Source of the DNA: a virus
Strand: one strand, 5' to 3'
Virus record (IMG/VR): IMGVR_UViG_3300024517_000085
Span: 1-29,237 of that record
Length of the DNA: 29,237 nt
Positions 22,576-28,570 of the stretch are shown piece by piece. Positions within the stretch are counted from its first letter, which is position 1. Each line of letters opens with the position of its first letter. The translations under genes were made by a program, and so were the position numbers. The notes under the pieces were generated by a model. It was not told the origin of the DNA and searched no databases. It saw only the letters and a program-made list of their open reading frames with translations.

Positions 22576-23186
22576 GGCAGCGCGCCAAAGAGATGCTCCT
22601 GCCGTCTGCCAAGGTCCAGCCTCCGCAGTGTCTTACCAAAGCGCGTAACGCTGGTGCCGTCGAAGCTGTGCGCCCCGGCATCGTTGCACAGGTTGATCCG
22701 CTTCACACTGTTGACCCGCGCAACGTGGAAGTACGCGCCCCGCTCCTGCGCGAGCTTGCCCCAATGGCGCATCGTCTCCAGCTTCCACTCTGTTGTGCCG
22801 CCCAGGAAGATCCCGATCTCAGGCCCGATCAGGTGTCGAACGTCGCCGGGATCGATCCCGTCCTGCACCGCAAGCAGCGGCGGGGCAACGGCAGACACCC
22901 GATCAAGCCAGGACAGCGAGAAACGAAGCGACGACAGCCCACCCGCCACAATATCGGGCAGGGTGATCCAGTCTGCCCCGCGCCCCATCTTCGCCAACGC
23001 GCACTCAAAGGCTCCCACGTCGAACGGTTCGCCCCGCTGGTAGCAACTCCACGCCCCGTTGTCTAGAGCGTAGGGGAACCCCTCAGAGCGCAGCACAGCG
23101 CCCGCAACCACAAGCACCCGCCAGCCTGCCTCACGCATGGCGGCGAGTGTTGTGCGCGTTCCTGTTCTGCTGGCGTAGGCTTGCAT
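22572..23186 (-). CDS. dpdA: DpdA-like DNA transglycosylase (TGT superfamily)
   Basis: A 204-residue protein of the tRNA-guanine transglycosylase superfamily, DpdA type. DpdA swaps guanine in DNA for preQ0. Start ATG 23186 overlaps the cupin stop (TGATG); the longer open frame upstream is shadow sequence. Key motifs in order: YALDNGAW with D42 (the nucleophile position), TLPDIV with D78, LLAVQDG at 105-110, FLGGTTEWK at 128-135, HVARVNSVKRI at 154-164, and SFDGTSVTRFG at 174-184. It is shorter than typical DpdA proteins because the tRNA-binding domain of TGTs is lacking, as expected for a DNA substrate. QueC lies two genes upstream in the same operon, which strongly supports the role. Confidence 0.8.
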   Translation of the reverse strand: MQAYASRTGTRTTLAAMREAGWRVLVVAGAVLRSEGFPYALDNGAWSCYQRGEPFDVGAFECALAKMGRGADWITLPDIVAGGLSSLRFSLSWLDRVSAVAPPLLAVQDGIDPGDVRHLIGPEIGIFLGGTTEWKLETMRHWGKLAQERGAYFHVARVNSVKRINLCNDAGAHSFDGTSVTRFGKTLRRLDLGRRQEHLFGALP

Positions 23187-23527
23187 CACGCGCCAAGCTC
23201 CCGCCAAGACCAGCCGCGCCGCTGCGGCCCGCGGATGCAGAGAGTGAGGCACCCTCTTGGCCCCACGCGCAGGCTGTGCACTTCGGACGCTCTGCGGAAG
23301 GACGCGCGGCCGAGGGCCCGCCAACAGGCAGCACCGGGGCGGGCCTCTGAATAGCCCCCACGCAGCACCACCGTTACGAAGTCCCATGGGTGATCGTGAC
23401 CCTGGATCTTGGCTCCGCGCGCGAAGCGGTGCAGGTACACCCCGAGCGGGCGAGAGTCGAGCAGGGCCAGCCGCTCCATCGTGGGGCTGGCCGATGATTC
23501 GCTCGGGAAGATCGGACGCCACCTCAC
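23186..23527 (-). CDS. Cupin-fold protein between queC and dpdA
   Basis: A 113-residue single-domain cupin. I chose GTG 23527, which overlaps the QueC stop (GTGA). The pattern is GVYLHRFARGAKIQGHDHPW, then DFVTVVLRGGYSEARPG and a late VHSLRVGPRGCLTLCI followed by RRGWSW. This is a known small cupin type often found in phages, with likely metal ligands in the HDHPWDF and E-VHSL motifs. Its activity is not known. Being coupled between QueC and the DpdA-like gene suggests it acts on preQ0 or on the modified base, but that is inference. Confidence 0.7.
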   Translation of the reverse strand: MRWRPIFPSESSASPTMERLALLDSRPLGVYLHRFARGAKIQGHDHPWDFVTVVLRGGYSEARPGAACWRALGRASFRRASEVHSLRVGPRGCLTLCIRGPQRRGWSWRELGA

Positions 23528-24156
23528 GGTGCTAACTCCCGGCAGCGGATCCCCGCGCGGCACTCGTCACAGACACCGCAGGGGGCTGGGATGCCCCTCG
23601 CCCTAGCCTCGCACGCGCCGCAGGTTCCGCAGGGTTCCTCGCCGCCCGCGTAGCAAGACCATGAGAGATCGAGCAGCGCGGACCCTCCGTACCTCTGCGC
23701 GAACCGATATACCCCACGCTTGTCCAGGTCGATCAGCGGGGTAATGATCTTGCAGGGTGCCAACTCTGTCCGCATCTTGTCGAAGAACTCCGGGCGGCAG
23801 TCCTCAAACACCGCCCAGTCATCGCGACAAGACCCCATCACCACCGCATCTGGCCCCGGAAACAAGGCGGCAGCTTGGCGCAACATGATCGCATTGCGAT
23901 CCGGCACCACAACGCCGGCCCCGGAGAGCTTGCCTTCAAGGTCGGTGAGCGCGGATCCCGCAATCCGACCCAGCGGCACAAACCACTTGTTGACCCCGTA
24001 GACGTTGCACAGGCGAGACATGGCGACCCGCTCCCGCCCCTCGTGGCGCTGCCCATAGGTGAAGAACACCGCATCAACTGCGCGCCCGTATTCAATAGAG
24101 GCCCAGGCTAGGCAGGCTGCGGAGTCCATGCCGCCTGATAGTAAGACCCTGATCAC
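23524..24156 (-). CDS. queC: 7-cyano-7-deazaguanine synthase QueC
   Basis: A 210-residue ATP-dependent enzyme that turns 7-carboxy-7-deazaguanine and ammonia into preQ0. Start GTG 24156 overlaps the previous stop. Hallmarks: RVLLSGGMDSAACLAWA (PP-loop, residues 3-19), DAVFFTYGQRHEGRERVA, VVPDRNAIMLRQAAA, VMGSCRDDWAVFEDCRPEFF, ITPLIDLDKRGVYRFA, and the zinc site WSCYAGGEEPCGTCGACEAR. After it comes an extra CGVCDECRAGIRC cluster that ordinary QueC lacks. Feeding preQ0 to the DpdA-like enzyme is the obvious use here. FolE, QueD and QueE are not in the window, so earlier steps may come from the host or another part of the genome. Confidence 0.92.
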   Translation of the reverse strand: MIRVLLSGGMDSAACLAWASIEYGRAVDAVFFTYGQRHEGRERVAMSRLCNVYGVNKWFVPLGRIAGSALTDLEGKLSGAGVVVPDRNAIMLRQAAALFPGPDAVVMGSCRDDWAVFEDCRPEFFDKMRTELAPCKIITPLIDLDKRGVYRFAQRYGGSALLDLSWSCYAGGEEPCGTCGACEARARGIPAPCGVCDECRAGIRCRELAP

Positions 24157-24446
24157 GGCTTCTCTCCGCACTCCCAGCACCCGCCCGGATGGTGGTTGGT
24201 GGCGGCGCAGTGCGGGCAAGTCCAAGGCTCGCCCTCGCCACGGCAGATCGCGATCGTCTCCTTCATTGCCTCCGCGCAGTCCTGGCAGATCACCGAGACG
24301 ATCAGCACGGGCGGATCCATCTGCGCGCGAAGCTCGCACGGCACGGCGACGTTGACCCCGATCCGGTAGCTGCACCAATCGCAGACGCCGTCGCCCGCCT
24401 CGACTGCGTGATCGGCTGCCGCCTGCATCGACTCAAACGACCTCAC
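24153..24446 (-). CDS. Multi-zinc-ribbon protein
   Basis: A 97-residue protein, GTGA-coupled to RusA and to QueC. It has three clear CxxC pairs plus more Cys: C22/C25 (CDWC), C54/C57 (CQDC), C77/C80 (CPHC) and C90/C93 (CWEC), with single Cys at 37 and 68. Two zinc ribbons are likely. It may bind nucleic acid or a partner. No named family is recognised. Confidence 0.6.
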   Translation of the reverse strand: MRSFESMQAAADHAVEAGDGVCDWCSYRIGVNVAVPCELRAQMDPPVLIVSVICQDCAEAMKETIAICRGEGEPWTCPHCAATNHHPGGCWECGEKP

Positions 24447-24907
24447 CGCAGCGCCTCGACAGCATCGCCCCACATGAGGCGAACCTGGACGCTTGGGCCC
24501 TCGCCCTCTGCGCCGAATGTTTTCACGGCATGGACGGCGCAGATCGTGGAGTCGTCGCGCAGGATCCCCGCTCGCTGGATGGCGTCGGCCGCGCACTTGA
24601 TCACGTTGTCGAGGTCTGGCCTTGACGTGTGAACCACTCGCCCAGGGTCGCACTGGCAGGCTCGCTTGTGACTACAGATCAGCCGCTGCGGGCGCGTGAA
24701 GATCGCCACAACCGTGAGTTCACAGCCCTTGATCAGCATCGACCGGTCACCCCACTCGCGAGCCATCACCGCCGCGGCGTCCATCTCCCAGGACGCTGTA
24801 GGCTTCGGAGTGAAGGCGATCACACCCTTGCCGCGCCGGGCGAACCGGGGCCGCCCCTTGCCGACCGGCTGGCCGGGGATCGTGCATGTCCAGACCTGAT
24901 CGTTCAC
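24443..24907 (-). CDS. rusA: RusA-type Holliday junction resolvase
   Basis: A 154-residue endonuclease that cuts four-way DNA junctions made during phage recombination. Family motifs: PGQPVGKGRPRF at 11-22, RPDLDNVIKCAADAI at 97-110 with acidic D98 and D100, and ILRDDSTI at 115-122. Its length is normal. The ATG overlaps the previous gene's stop by four bases. Coupled to the Erf/SSB recombination genes upstream. Confidence 0.93.
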   Translation of the reverse strand: MNDQVWTCTIPGQPVGKGRPRFARRGKGVIAFTPKPTASWEMDAAAVMAREWGDRSMLIKGCELTVVAIFTRPQRLICSHKRACQCDPGRVVHTSRPDLDNVIKCAADAIQRAGILRDDSTICAVHAVKTFGAEGEGPSVQVRLMWGDAVEALR

Positions 24908-25194
24908 TTGCTGATCTCCAACTCCAGCGCCTCGACCTCAGCGCGCAGCCTGTTGCGGTCTGATCTCAGCCGGTGGATGTGCCACAGCAGGCCAGAGAGT
25001 CGCCCCGCCGAGATGTCGCAGCAGGCGCACTTCTCGCGATCATGGAATACCTCGGCGTCCCCGTAGTGGTCTGGCAACAACTCGGCGGCCTCCATCGGCT
25101 CGCTTCCAGTCGAGCGCCGGGAACTGCCAAAGCGGCTATAGCTCAGGCTCCAGGGTTGCGTTCCATCGTCGCACTCGTGATCGCGTCTGGACAT
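24904..25194 (-). CDS. Hypothetical protein with coiled-coil end
   Basis: A 96-residue protein with AGGAG before the ATG. The first half is polar (SRRDHECDDGTQPWSLSYSR), then CACC near residue 56, and residues ~65-96 are a strong helix or coiled coil (LLWHIHRLRSDRNRLRAEVE). It lies between SSB and RusA and its stop overlaps RusA's start. Not recognised; a small adaptor of recombination proteins would fit. Confidence 0.6.
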   Translation of the reverse strand: MSRRDHECDDGTQPWSLSYSRFGSSRRSTGSEPMEAAELLPDHYGDAEVFHDREKCACCDISAGRLSGLLWHIHRLRSDRNRLRAEVEALELEISK

Positions 25195-25203
25195 GTCAGG
25201 CTC

Positions 25204-25593
25204 CTACCAAGGGATGTCGTCGTCACCGACGGCGGTGGTGGTGGGTGGCTTGCGGTGCTGGCGCTCATCGGCTCCGATGTCATGGGTGCTGGGGCCGGCG
25301 TGGATCTCGACAGTCTCACAGGAGATGCCCAGATCCTGCCGCGTGTTGCCGTCTCGGTCGGTCCACTCGCGCAGGGTGAGCCGTCCACTCACGGTCACGC
25401 AGTCGCCCTTGGCCGCCTTGAGGAGGTCGGCGCTGGCGTACTGCGACCAGCAGACCACATCGAGCCAGATCGTCGGCTTCTCGCGGCCCTGGCCTACGGC
25501 GAGCCGCGCCTTGACGAACGTGCGGCTGTTGCCCTGCACCTCTTCGGGGTCGCGGCCCAGGTGCCCGGTGAATATGACTGTGTTGATCTTCAT
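25204..25593 (-). CDS. ssb: Single-stranded DNA-binding protein
   Basis: A 129-residue SSB. Start ATG 25593 overlaps the annealase stop (ATGA). The OB-fold sequence is typical: INTVIFTGHLGRDPEEVQGN, FVKARLAVGQ, KPTIWLDVVCWSQYASADLL, KGDCVTVSGRLTLREWTDRD. It ends in the acidic tip DDDIPW, the docking peptide for partner proteins (host SSB ends DDDIPF). Coats single strands during replication and annealing. Confidence 0.93.
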   Translation of the reverse strand: MKINTVIFTGHLGRDPEEVQGNSRTFVKARLAVGQGREKPTIWLDVVCWSQYASADLLKAAKGDCVTVSGRLTLREWTDRDGNTRQDLGISCETVEIHAGPSTHDIGADERQHRKPPTTTAVGDDDIPW

Positions 25594-26291
25594 CGTGTCG
25601 CCTCCTGCCTTCCGGCCTCGCCGGCTGCGTCTCGCATGAATGTGTAGGGCGTGCCGCCGTCGTTGCGCTCCTGCAGGGCTGCCAGCACGTCGCCGGGTCC
25701 GCCGGGGTCGGTGTGCATGCTCTGCCATGACCAGCAGCCGCCGGTCACCCACTGCAGCACATCGTCCGCTGCCTCCTTCGTCTCACAGCCAACCTCATCC
25801 TTTAGGATCTGCTTGATCTTGCCGAGTTGCTTATCTGCCATCATCTGCGCCTTGGTGGCGCGCGGTGCCGTGGGCTGCCGCGCCTTCGGCGGGGCGACGT
25901 AGCCCTGCCCGTTGCCGTCGTCATCCACCTGGGCGATCTGAGCCACTGCAGCCAACTGATAGCGGCGCAGGTAGGTGCTGATCGATCCTGTCTCGTGCTT
26001 GAGGTTGCGGGGTTCGCCCAGCGGCAGGGAGCAGCGCCCCACCTCCAGCCGCTCAGAGCCCCACAGGAGCGCCGTGGAGACCGTGATCCAGCCGTCGCCA
26101 CCGTCCACAGCCTGCAGCACCGCGATGCCCTCAGCGTTGAAGGCAGGCAGCGCCACGTCGCGCACCGCCGAGAGGTCGGCATAGTCACTCTTGAAGTGAG
26201 GGTTCTTTGCGTTCTTGATCGCGTTGTCCATGTTCGCCTGCGCCGCCGCTATCGCGGCTGCAAAGCTCTCGTGCTTCTTAGGTGTTGCCAT
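25590..26291 (-). CDS. erf: Erf-family single-strand annealing protein
   Basis: A 233-residue recombinase. The ERF core is evident: KNPHFKSDYADLSAVRDV at 29-46, GIAVLQAVDG, TVSTALLWGSERLEVGR, HETGSISTYLRRYQLAAVAQ and VDDDGNGQ. The C-terminal ~70 residues resemble partner-binding extensions. GGAGG lies upstream of the ATG. Together with SSB and RusA it forms the phage recombination set, used to circularise or repair incoming DNA. Confidence 0.92.
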   Translation of the reverse strand: MATPKKHESFAAAIAAAQANMDNAIKNAKNPHFKSDYADLSAVRDVALPAFNAEGIAVLQAVDGGDGWITVSTALLWGSERLEVGRCSLPLGEPRNLKHETGSISTYLRRYQLAAVAQIAQVDDDGNGQGYVAPPKARQPTAPRATKAQMMADKQLGKIKQILKDEVGCETKEAADDVLQWVTGGCWSWQSMHTDPGGPGDVLAALQERNDGGTPYTFMRDAAGEAGRQEATR

Positions 26292-26502
26292 GGGTGTCCT
26301 CCGTTGTGGCTGTGGCTATCAGGTGATGCGCGGTGCAGTCAGCGCAGCGCGCGGTGTAGGTGGATCGGCCATGCTCTGCGGTGACGTGCAGGGCGTCGGC
26401 CCCGCAGAAGTCACAGAGCGGCAGAGGCTCTAGCCCGGTGGCCTGCAGGGCGAGGCCGGGATCGTAGTCGCCCAGGGCGGCCTGGATGCGGCTGTGGCTC
26501 AC
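26278..26502 (-). CDS. Small zinc-ribbon protein
   Basis: A 74-residue protein starting at GTG that overlaps the previous stop (GTGA), and overlapping the annealase start by 14 bases. C30-x2-C33 and C53-x2-C56 (CDFC; CADC) form a probable zinc ribbon. No other hallmark. It may bind DNA or a recombination partner; inference only. Confidence 0.6.
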   Translation of the reverse strand: MSHSRIQAALGDYDPGLALQATGLEPLPLCDFCGADALHVTAEHGRSTYTARCADCTAHHLIATATTEDTHGNT

Positions 26503-26756
26503 TTGCTGGCCCGGTAGGAGCGGGCGAGCAGGAGCAGCAGGTTGGTGGCCCTGCCCGCCGTCTTGTCCACCCGGGCGAGGAGACCCTTTAGGATCGCTTC
26601 CTGGGCCAAGGCGCGGTTCGCCCAGCCTCGACGGCGGCGACCGTCGGATGTCGTCCAGAACCGCCCAGCCTCTAAGACCGAATAGGTGGGCTCGCGCTTC
26701 CAGTTGTTGGCCTCGGCTGGGATCTCAACGACCCGGGGCGCGTCTTCGTACTTCAT
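26499..26756 (-). CDS. Small early protein with YSVL-FW domain (copy B)
   Basis: An 85-residue basic protein. Start ATG 26756 overlaps the upstream stop (ATGA). The core, YSVLEAGRFWTTSDGRRRR followed by a W..RALAQEA helix, matches the C-terminal domain of the upstream neighbour (YSVLGPDGKFWRSATGKRRA). The two genes thus carry one shared domain. The remainder is a basic helix (TAGRATNLLLLLARSYRASK). Function unknown; basic residues suggest nucleic acid contact. Confidence 0.6.
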   Translation of the reverse strand: MKYEDAPRVVEIPAEANNWKREPTYSVLEAGRFWTTSDGRRRRGWANRALAQEAILKGLLARVDKTAGRATNLLLLLARSYRASK

Positions 26757-27217
26757 CGGCTGCGCCCCGTCCGCACGGCTGCCTCGGCCTTCGCGAGAGA
26801 CTGCCACGCGCGCCGCTTGCCGGTGGCGCTGCGCCAGAACTTGCCGTCCGGGCCGAGGACCGAGTAGGTGTCACGCGGTCGCCCGCGGCTACTGTTGGCT
26901 GCGACAGTCACGATCTGCGGGGCCTCCTCCGCTGCGGGATCAGGGAGCGCCTCAGCCTTGGGCTCAGCCTTCGGGCGGGCCGGTGGCTCAGCGTCTGCCC
27001 ACGGGCTGCCCATGATGGTGCCGCCACCGCAGACGCACTCCTCTGGTGGGGTCCGTCCGACCCGCTCGAACAGGTGAAAGCAGATCGGGCTGAGCGTGGC
27101 GCTGGCCTCGTTGCGGGTGGCTTCGGCATGGTGAGCCAGCCAATAGCCGAGGGTTGGGTCGATGCCTGCGACCTGCTCAGCGAGAGCAAGGATCCGCTTC
27201 TGTTCGTCTGGGGTCAT
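26753..27217 (-). CDS. Early protein with YSVL-FW domain (copy A), first gene of operon
   Basis: A 154-residue protein, first of the minus-strand operon, with GGAGG nine bases before the ATG. The N-terminus is helical (EQKRILALAEQVAG; GYWLAHHAEATRNEASATLS), with CVCGG near 61-65, a Pro/Ala/Glu linker, then the YSVL-FW domain shared with the next gene. It is expressed from the divergent control region. Not recognised. Confidence 0.6.
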   Translation of the reverse strand: MTPDEQKRILALAEQVAGIDPTLGYWLAHHAEATRNEASATLSPICFHLFERVGRTPPEECVCGGGTIMGSPWADAEPPARPKAEPKAEALPDPAAEEAPQIVTVAANSSRGRPRDTYSVLGPDGKFWRSATGKRRAWQSLAKAEAAVRTGRSR

Positions 27218-27259
27218 GGGTTGTTGTCCTCCGCAGGCGGGATGCCTGACAGGGTGAAC

Positions 27260-27287
27260 CTTACAGCAACGCTTTTTATTCTGTCAA
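27260..27287 (-). promoter_or_regulatory. Early leftward promoter
   Basis: On the minus strand a perfect -35 TTGACA (27287-27282), 16 bases, then -10 TGTAAG (27265-27260; four of six). The -10 box overlaps the left arm of the inverted repeat, so binding there should block RNA polymerase. Drives the operon starting at 27217. Confidence 0.65.
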
Positions 27288-27301
27288 CGTGCGTTGCTGT
27301 A
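27262..27301. promoter_or_regulatory. Operator: 11-bp inverted repeat in divergent control region
   Basis: TACAGCAACGC at 27262-27272 is the exact reverse complement of GCGTTGCTGTA at 27291-27301, with an 18-bp spacer that holds the leftward -35 box. A third, partial copy (GGTTGCCGT at 27320-27328, seven of nine bases shared) lies toward the regulator gene. The region is A+T-rich. A likely binding site set for the Cro/CI-like protein at 27343. Confidence 0.7.
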
Positions 27302-27342
27302 TTTCTTAGATTAGTCTACGGTTGCCGTGAAAGGGGGCTTCA

Positions 27343-27624
27343 ATGCCTGACAACGACAAGACACTGACACGGGGCAGCGTGCTGCTCAAACAATGGATCA
27401 AGGTGAAGGCCGGCAACTCTCAGCGCGCCTTGGCCGCCGACCTGGGTATCACTTCGGCTTCAATCAGCAACATGGTCACAGGCCGCAACGCGCCATCCAT
27501 GGGGCTGGCTGTGCTGATACAGGCCAGAACCCGGGGCGCGGTTCGCGTCTCCGATTGGCTGGACCCGGTGGCTTCGGCCAAGGTCGAGCAGATGACGCGG
27601 CTGGTGGGTCGGATCGATGGCTAG
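27343..27624 (+). CDS. Cro/CI-like HTH regulator
   Basis: A 93-residue DNA-binding protein with GGGGG upstream of its ATG. Residues ~18-60 form an XRE-type helix-turn-helix: LKQWIKVKAGNSQRALAADL, GITSASISNMVTGRNAPSMG. There is no protease or dimer domain as in CI, so it is Cro-like in size. It faces the early operon across the inverted repeat, and is expected to bind it. It overlaps the initiator gene by eight bases. Confidence 0.85.
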   Translation: MPDNDKTLTRGSVLLKQWIKVKAGNSQRALAADLGITSASISNMVTGRNAPSMGLAVLIQARTRGAVRVSDWLDPVASAKVEQMTRLVGRIDG

Positions 27625-28570
27625 AAAGCGCACCCTATCTCCTGAGTTCTTCCTGCACGAGGGGCTGGCGGGATGCTCTCCGCACGCGCGGCTGCTGTTC
27701 GCGTCTCTGTGGTGTCAGGCAGACCGGGAGGGCCGCCTGCTGTGGCTGCCCATGCAGGTCTACGGATCGACCTTCCCATGGGAGCCGGGCCTTGACGTCG
27801 GCGCGATGGCGGCCGAGCTTGAGGCTGTGGGTTGCCTGCGCCGCTATCGGCACAACGGCAAGCTATACGCCGACCTGCCCGGCTTCCTGGCGTGGCAGAG
27901 GCCCCACAGGAACGAGCCAGACAGCCGGCATCCGGGCGCTGCCCCGATAATGGCTGACCAAGAGTCGGACAATGGTCGGCCTGACGTCGGACAATGGTCG
28001 GCCGTCGCCCGCCTCTTATCCTCTGATCCTCTATCCTCTGATCCTCTATCCTCTGATCCTCTAGAGAACAAGATGTCGGCTGCGCCGCCAGCCGTGGAGG
28101 CTGCGCCACCACCAGCCATTCCACCTTCAGAGCCTCGCGAGTCTCAGAGAACAACCCAGGCACAACACCTTGACCAGCACTGGCGGCGCCTCAGCGGTGT
28201 CCGTCCCAAGCCCAAGTCTGCAGCCAGTAAGAAGCGGCTGGCCCGGTGGTCGCGGTATCTGAAGGATCACACGGTCGCGGAGCTTGAGCTGCTCACCGAA
28301 TACATCGCCGATTCGCCCTGGTGGCGCGGCGAGAACAACACCAGCAGCGACCTGCTGAAGGCTGGCCCCGGCAAGTGGCTCAACGACCCCGAGAAGGCCG
28401 AGGCCAGGATCAACGAAGCAAGGGCTTGGGAGGATGGCGGCAGGCAGTCACAGCCCAAGCCAGCCGCCACCAACCGCGCGCCATGGGAACGAACAGTTGA
28501 GGAGGTGGCGGCTGAGGCCGACGCCATCCTCCGAGCGAAGGGAATAGATCTCGATGCGATCACTATCTGA
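27617..28570 (+). CDS. O-like replication initiator
   Basis: A 317-residue protein. The N-terminal ~105 residues are a winged-helix DNA-binding domain typical of phage replisome organisers: MARKRTLSPEFFLHEGLAGC, ARLLFASLWCQADREGRLLW, ELEAVGCLRRYRHNGKLYAD, FLAWQRPHRNEP. A linker follows whose DNA holds repeats (separate entries), giving LSSDPLSSDPLSSDPL in the protein. Residues ~185-265 form the C-terminal helical domain (LARWSRYLKDH; SPWWRGENNTSSDLLKAGPG; KWLNDPEKAEARI) that would recruit the loader or helicase. As in lambda O, the origin appears to lie within the gene. Confidence 0.8.
   Translation: MARKRTLSPEFFLHEGLAGCSPHARLLFASLWCQADREGRLLWLPMQVYGSTFPWEPGLDVGAMAAELEAVGCLRRYRHNGKLYADLPGFLAWQRPHRNEPDSRHPGAAPIMADQESDNGRPDVGQWSAVARLLSSDPLSSDPLSSDPLENKMSAAPPAVEAAPPPAIPPSEPRESQRTTQAQHLDQHWRRLSGVRPKPKSAASKKRLARWSRYLKDHTVAELELLTEYIADSPWWRGENNTSSDLLKAGPGKWLNDPEKAEARINEARAWEDGGRQSQPKPAATNRAPWERTVEEVAAEADAILRAKGIDLDAITI
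27942..28003. repeat. Iteron array 1, 22-bp period
   Basis: Two exact 18-bp copies of GTCGGACAATGGTCGGCC at 27964-27981 and 27986-28003. A degenerate copy lies one period earlier at 27942-27959 (11 of 18 bases the same). The 22-bp period is not a multiple of three, so the two exact copies are read in different frames (SDNGRP and GQWSA). The conservation is therefore at DNA level. Likely binding sites for the initiator. Confidence 0.7.
28017..28061. repeat. Iteron array 2, three 15-bp tandem repeats
   Basis: Three exact tandem copies of TATCCTCTGATCCTC at 28017-28031, 28032-28046 and 28047-28061. Each contains ATCCTCT twice, so six heptamers are strung together. The array starts 13 bases after array 1, within the initiator gene. 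Its pyrimidine-rich strand bias resembles unwinding or loading segments of phage origins. Confidence 0.75.

Noticed and set aside
22238-22681. Longer N-terminus for the methyltransferase
   Set aside because: That stretch overlaps the HTH/zinc-finger gene in another frame and is not methyltransferase-like. GTG 22237 has a ribosome site and the usual stop overlap.
23187-23522. Longer N-terminus for the DpdA-like protein
   Set aside because: The extension is the shadow of the cupin gene. ATG 23186 overlaps the cupin stop and the TGT-like sequence begins soon after it.
24157-24378. Longer N-terminus for QueC
   Set aside because: The PP-loop motif must be near the N-terminus. The extra residues are shadow of the zinc-ribbon gene, and GTG 24156 overlaps its stop.
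28017-28061. CRISPR array
   Set aside because: The 15-bp units are directly adjacent with no spacers, and lie within a coding gene.
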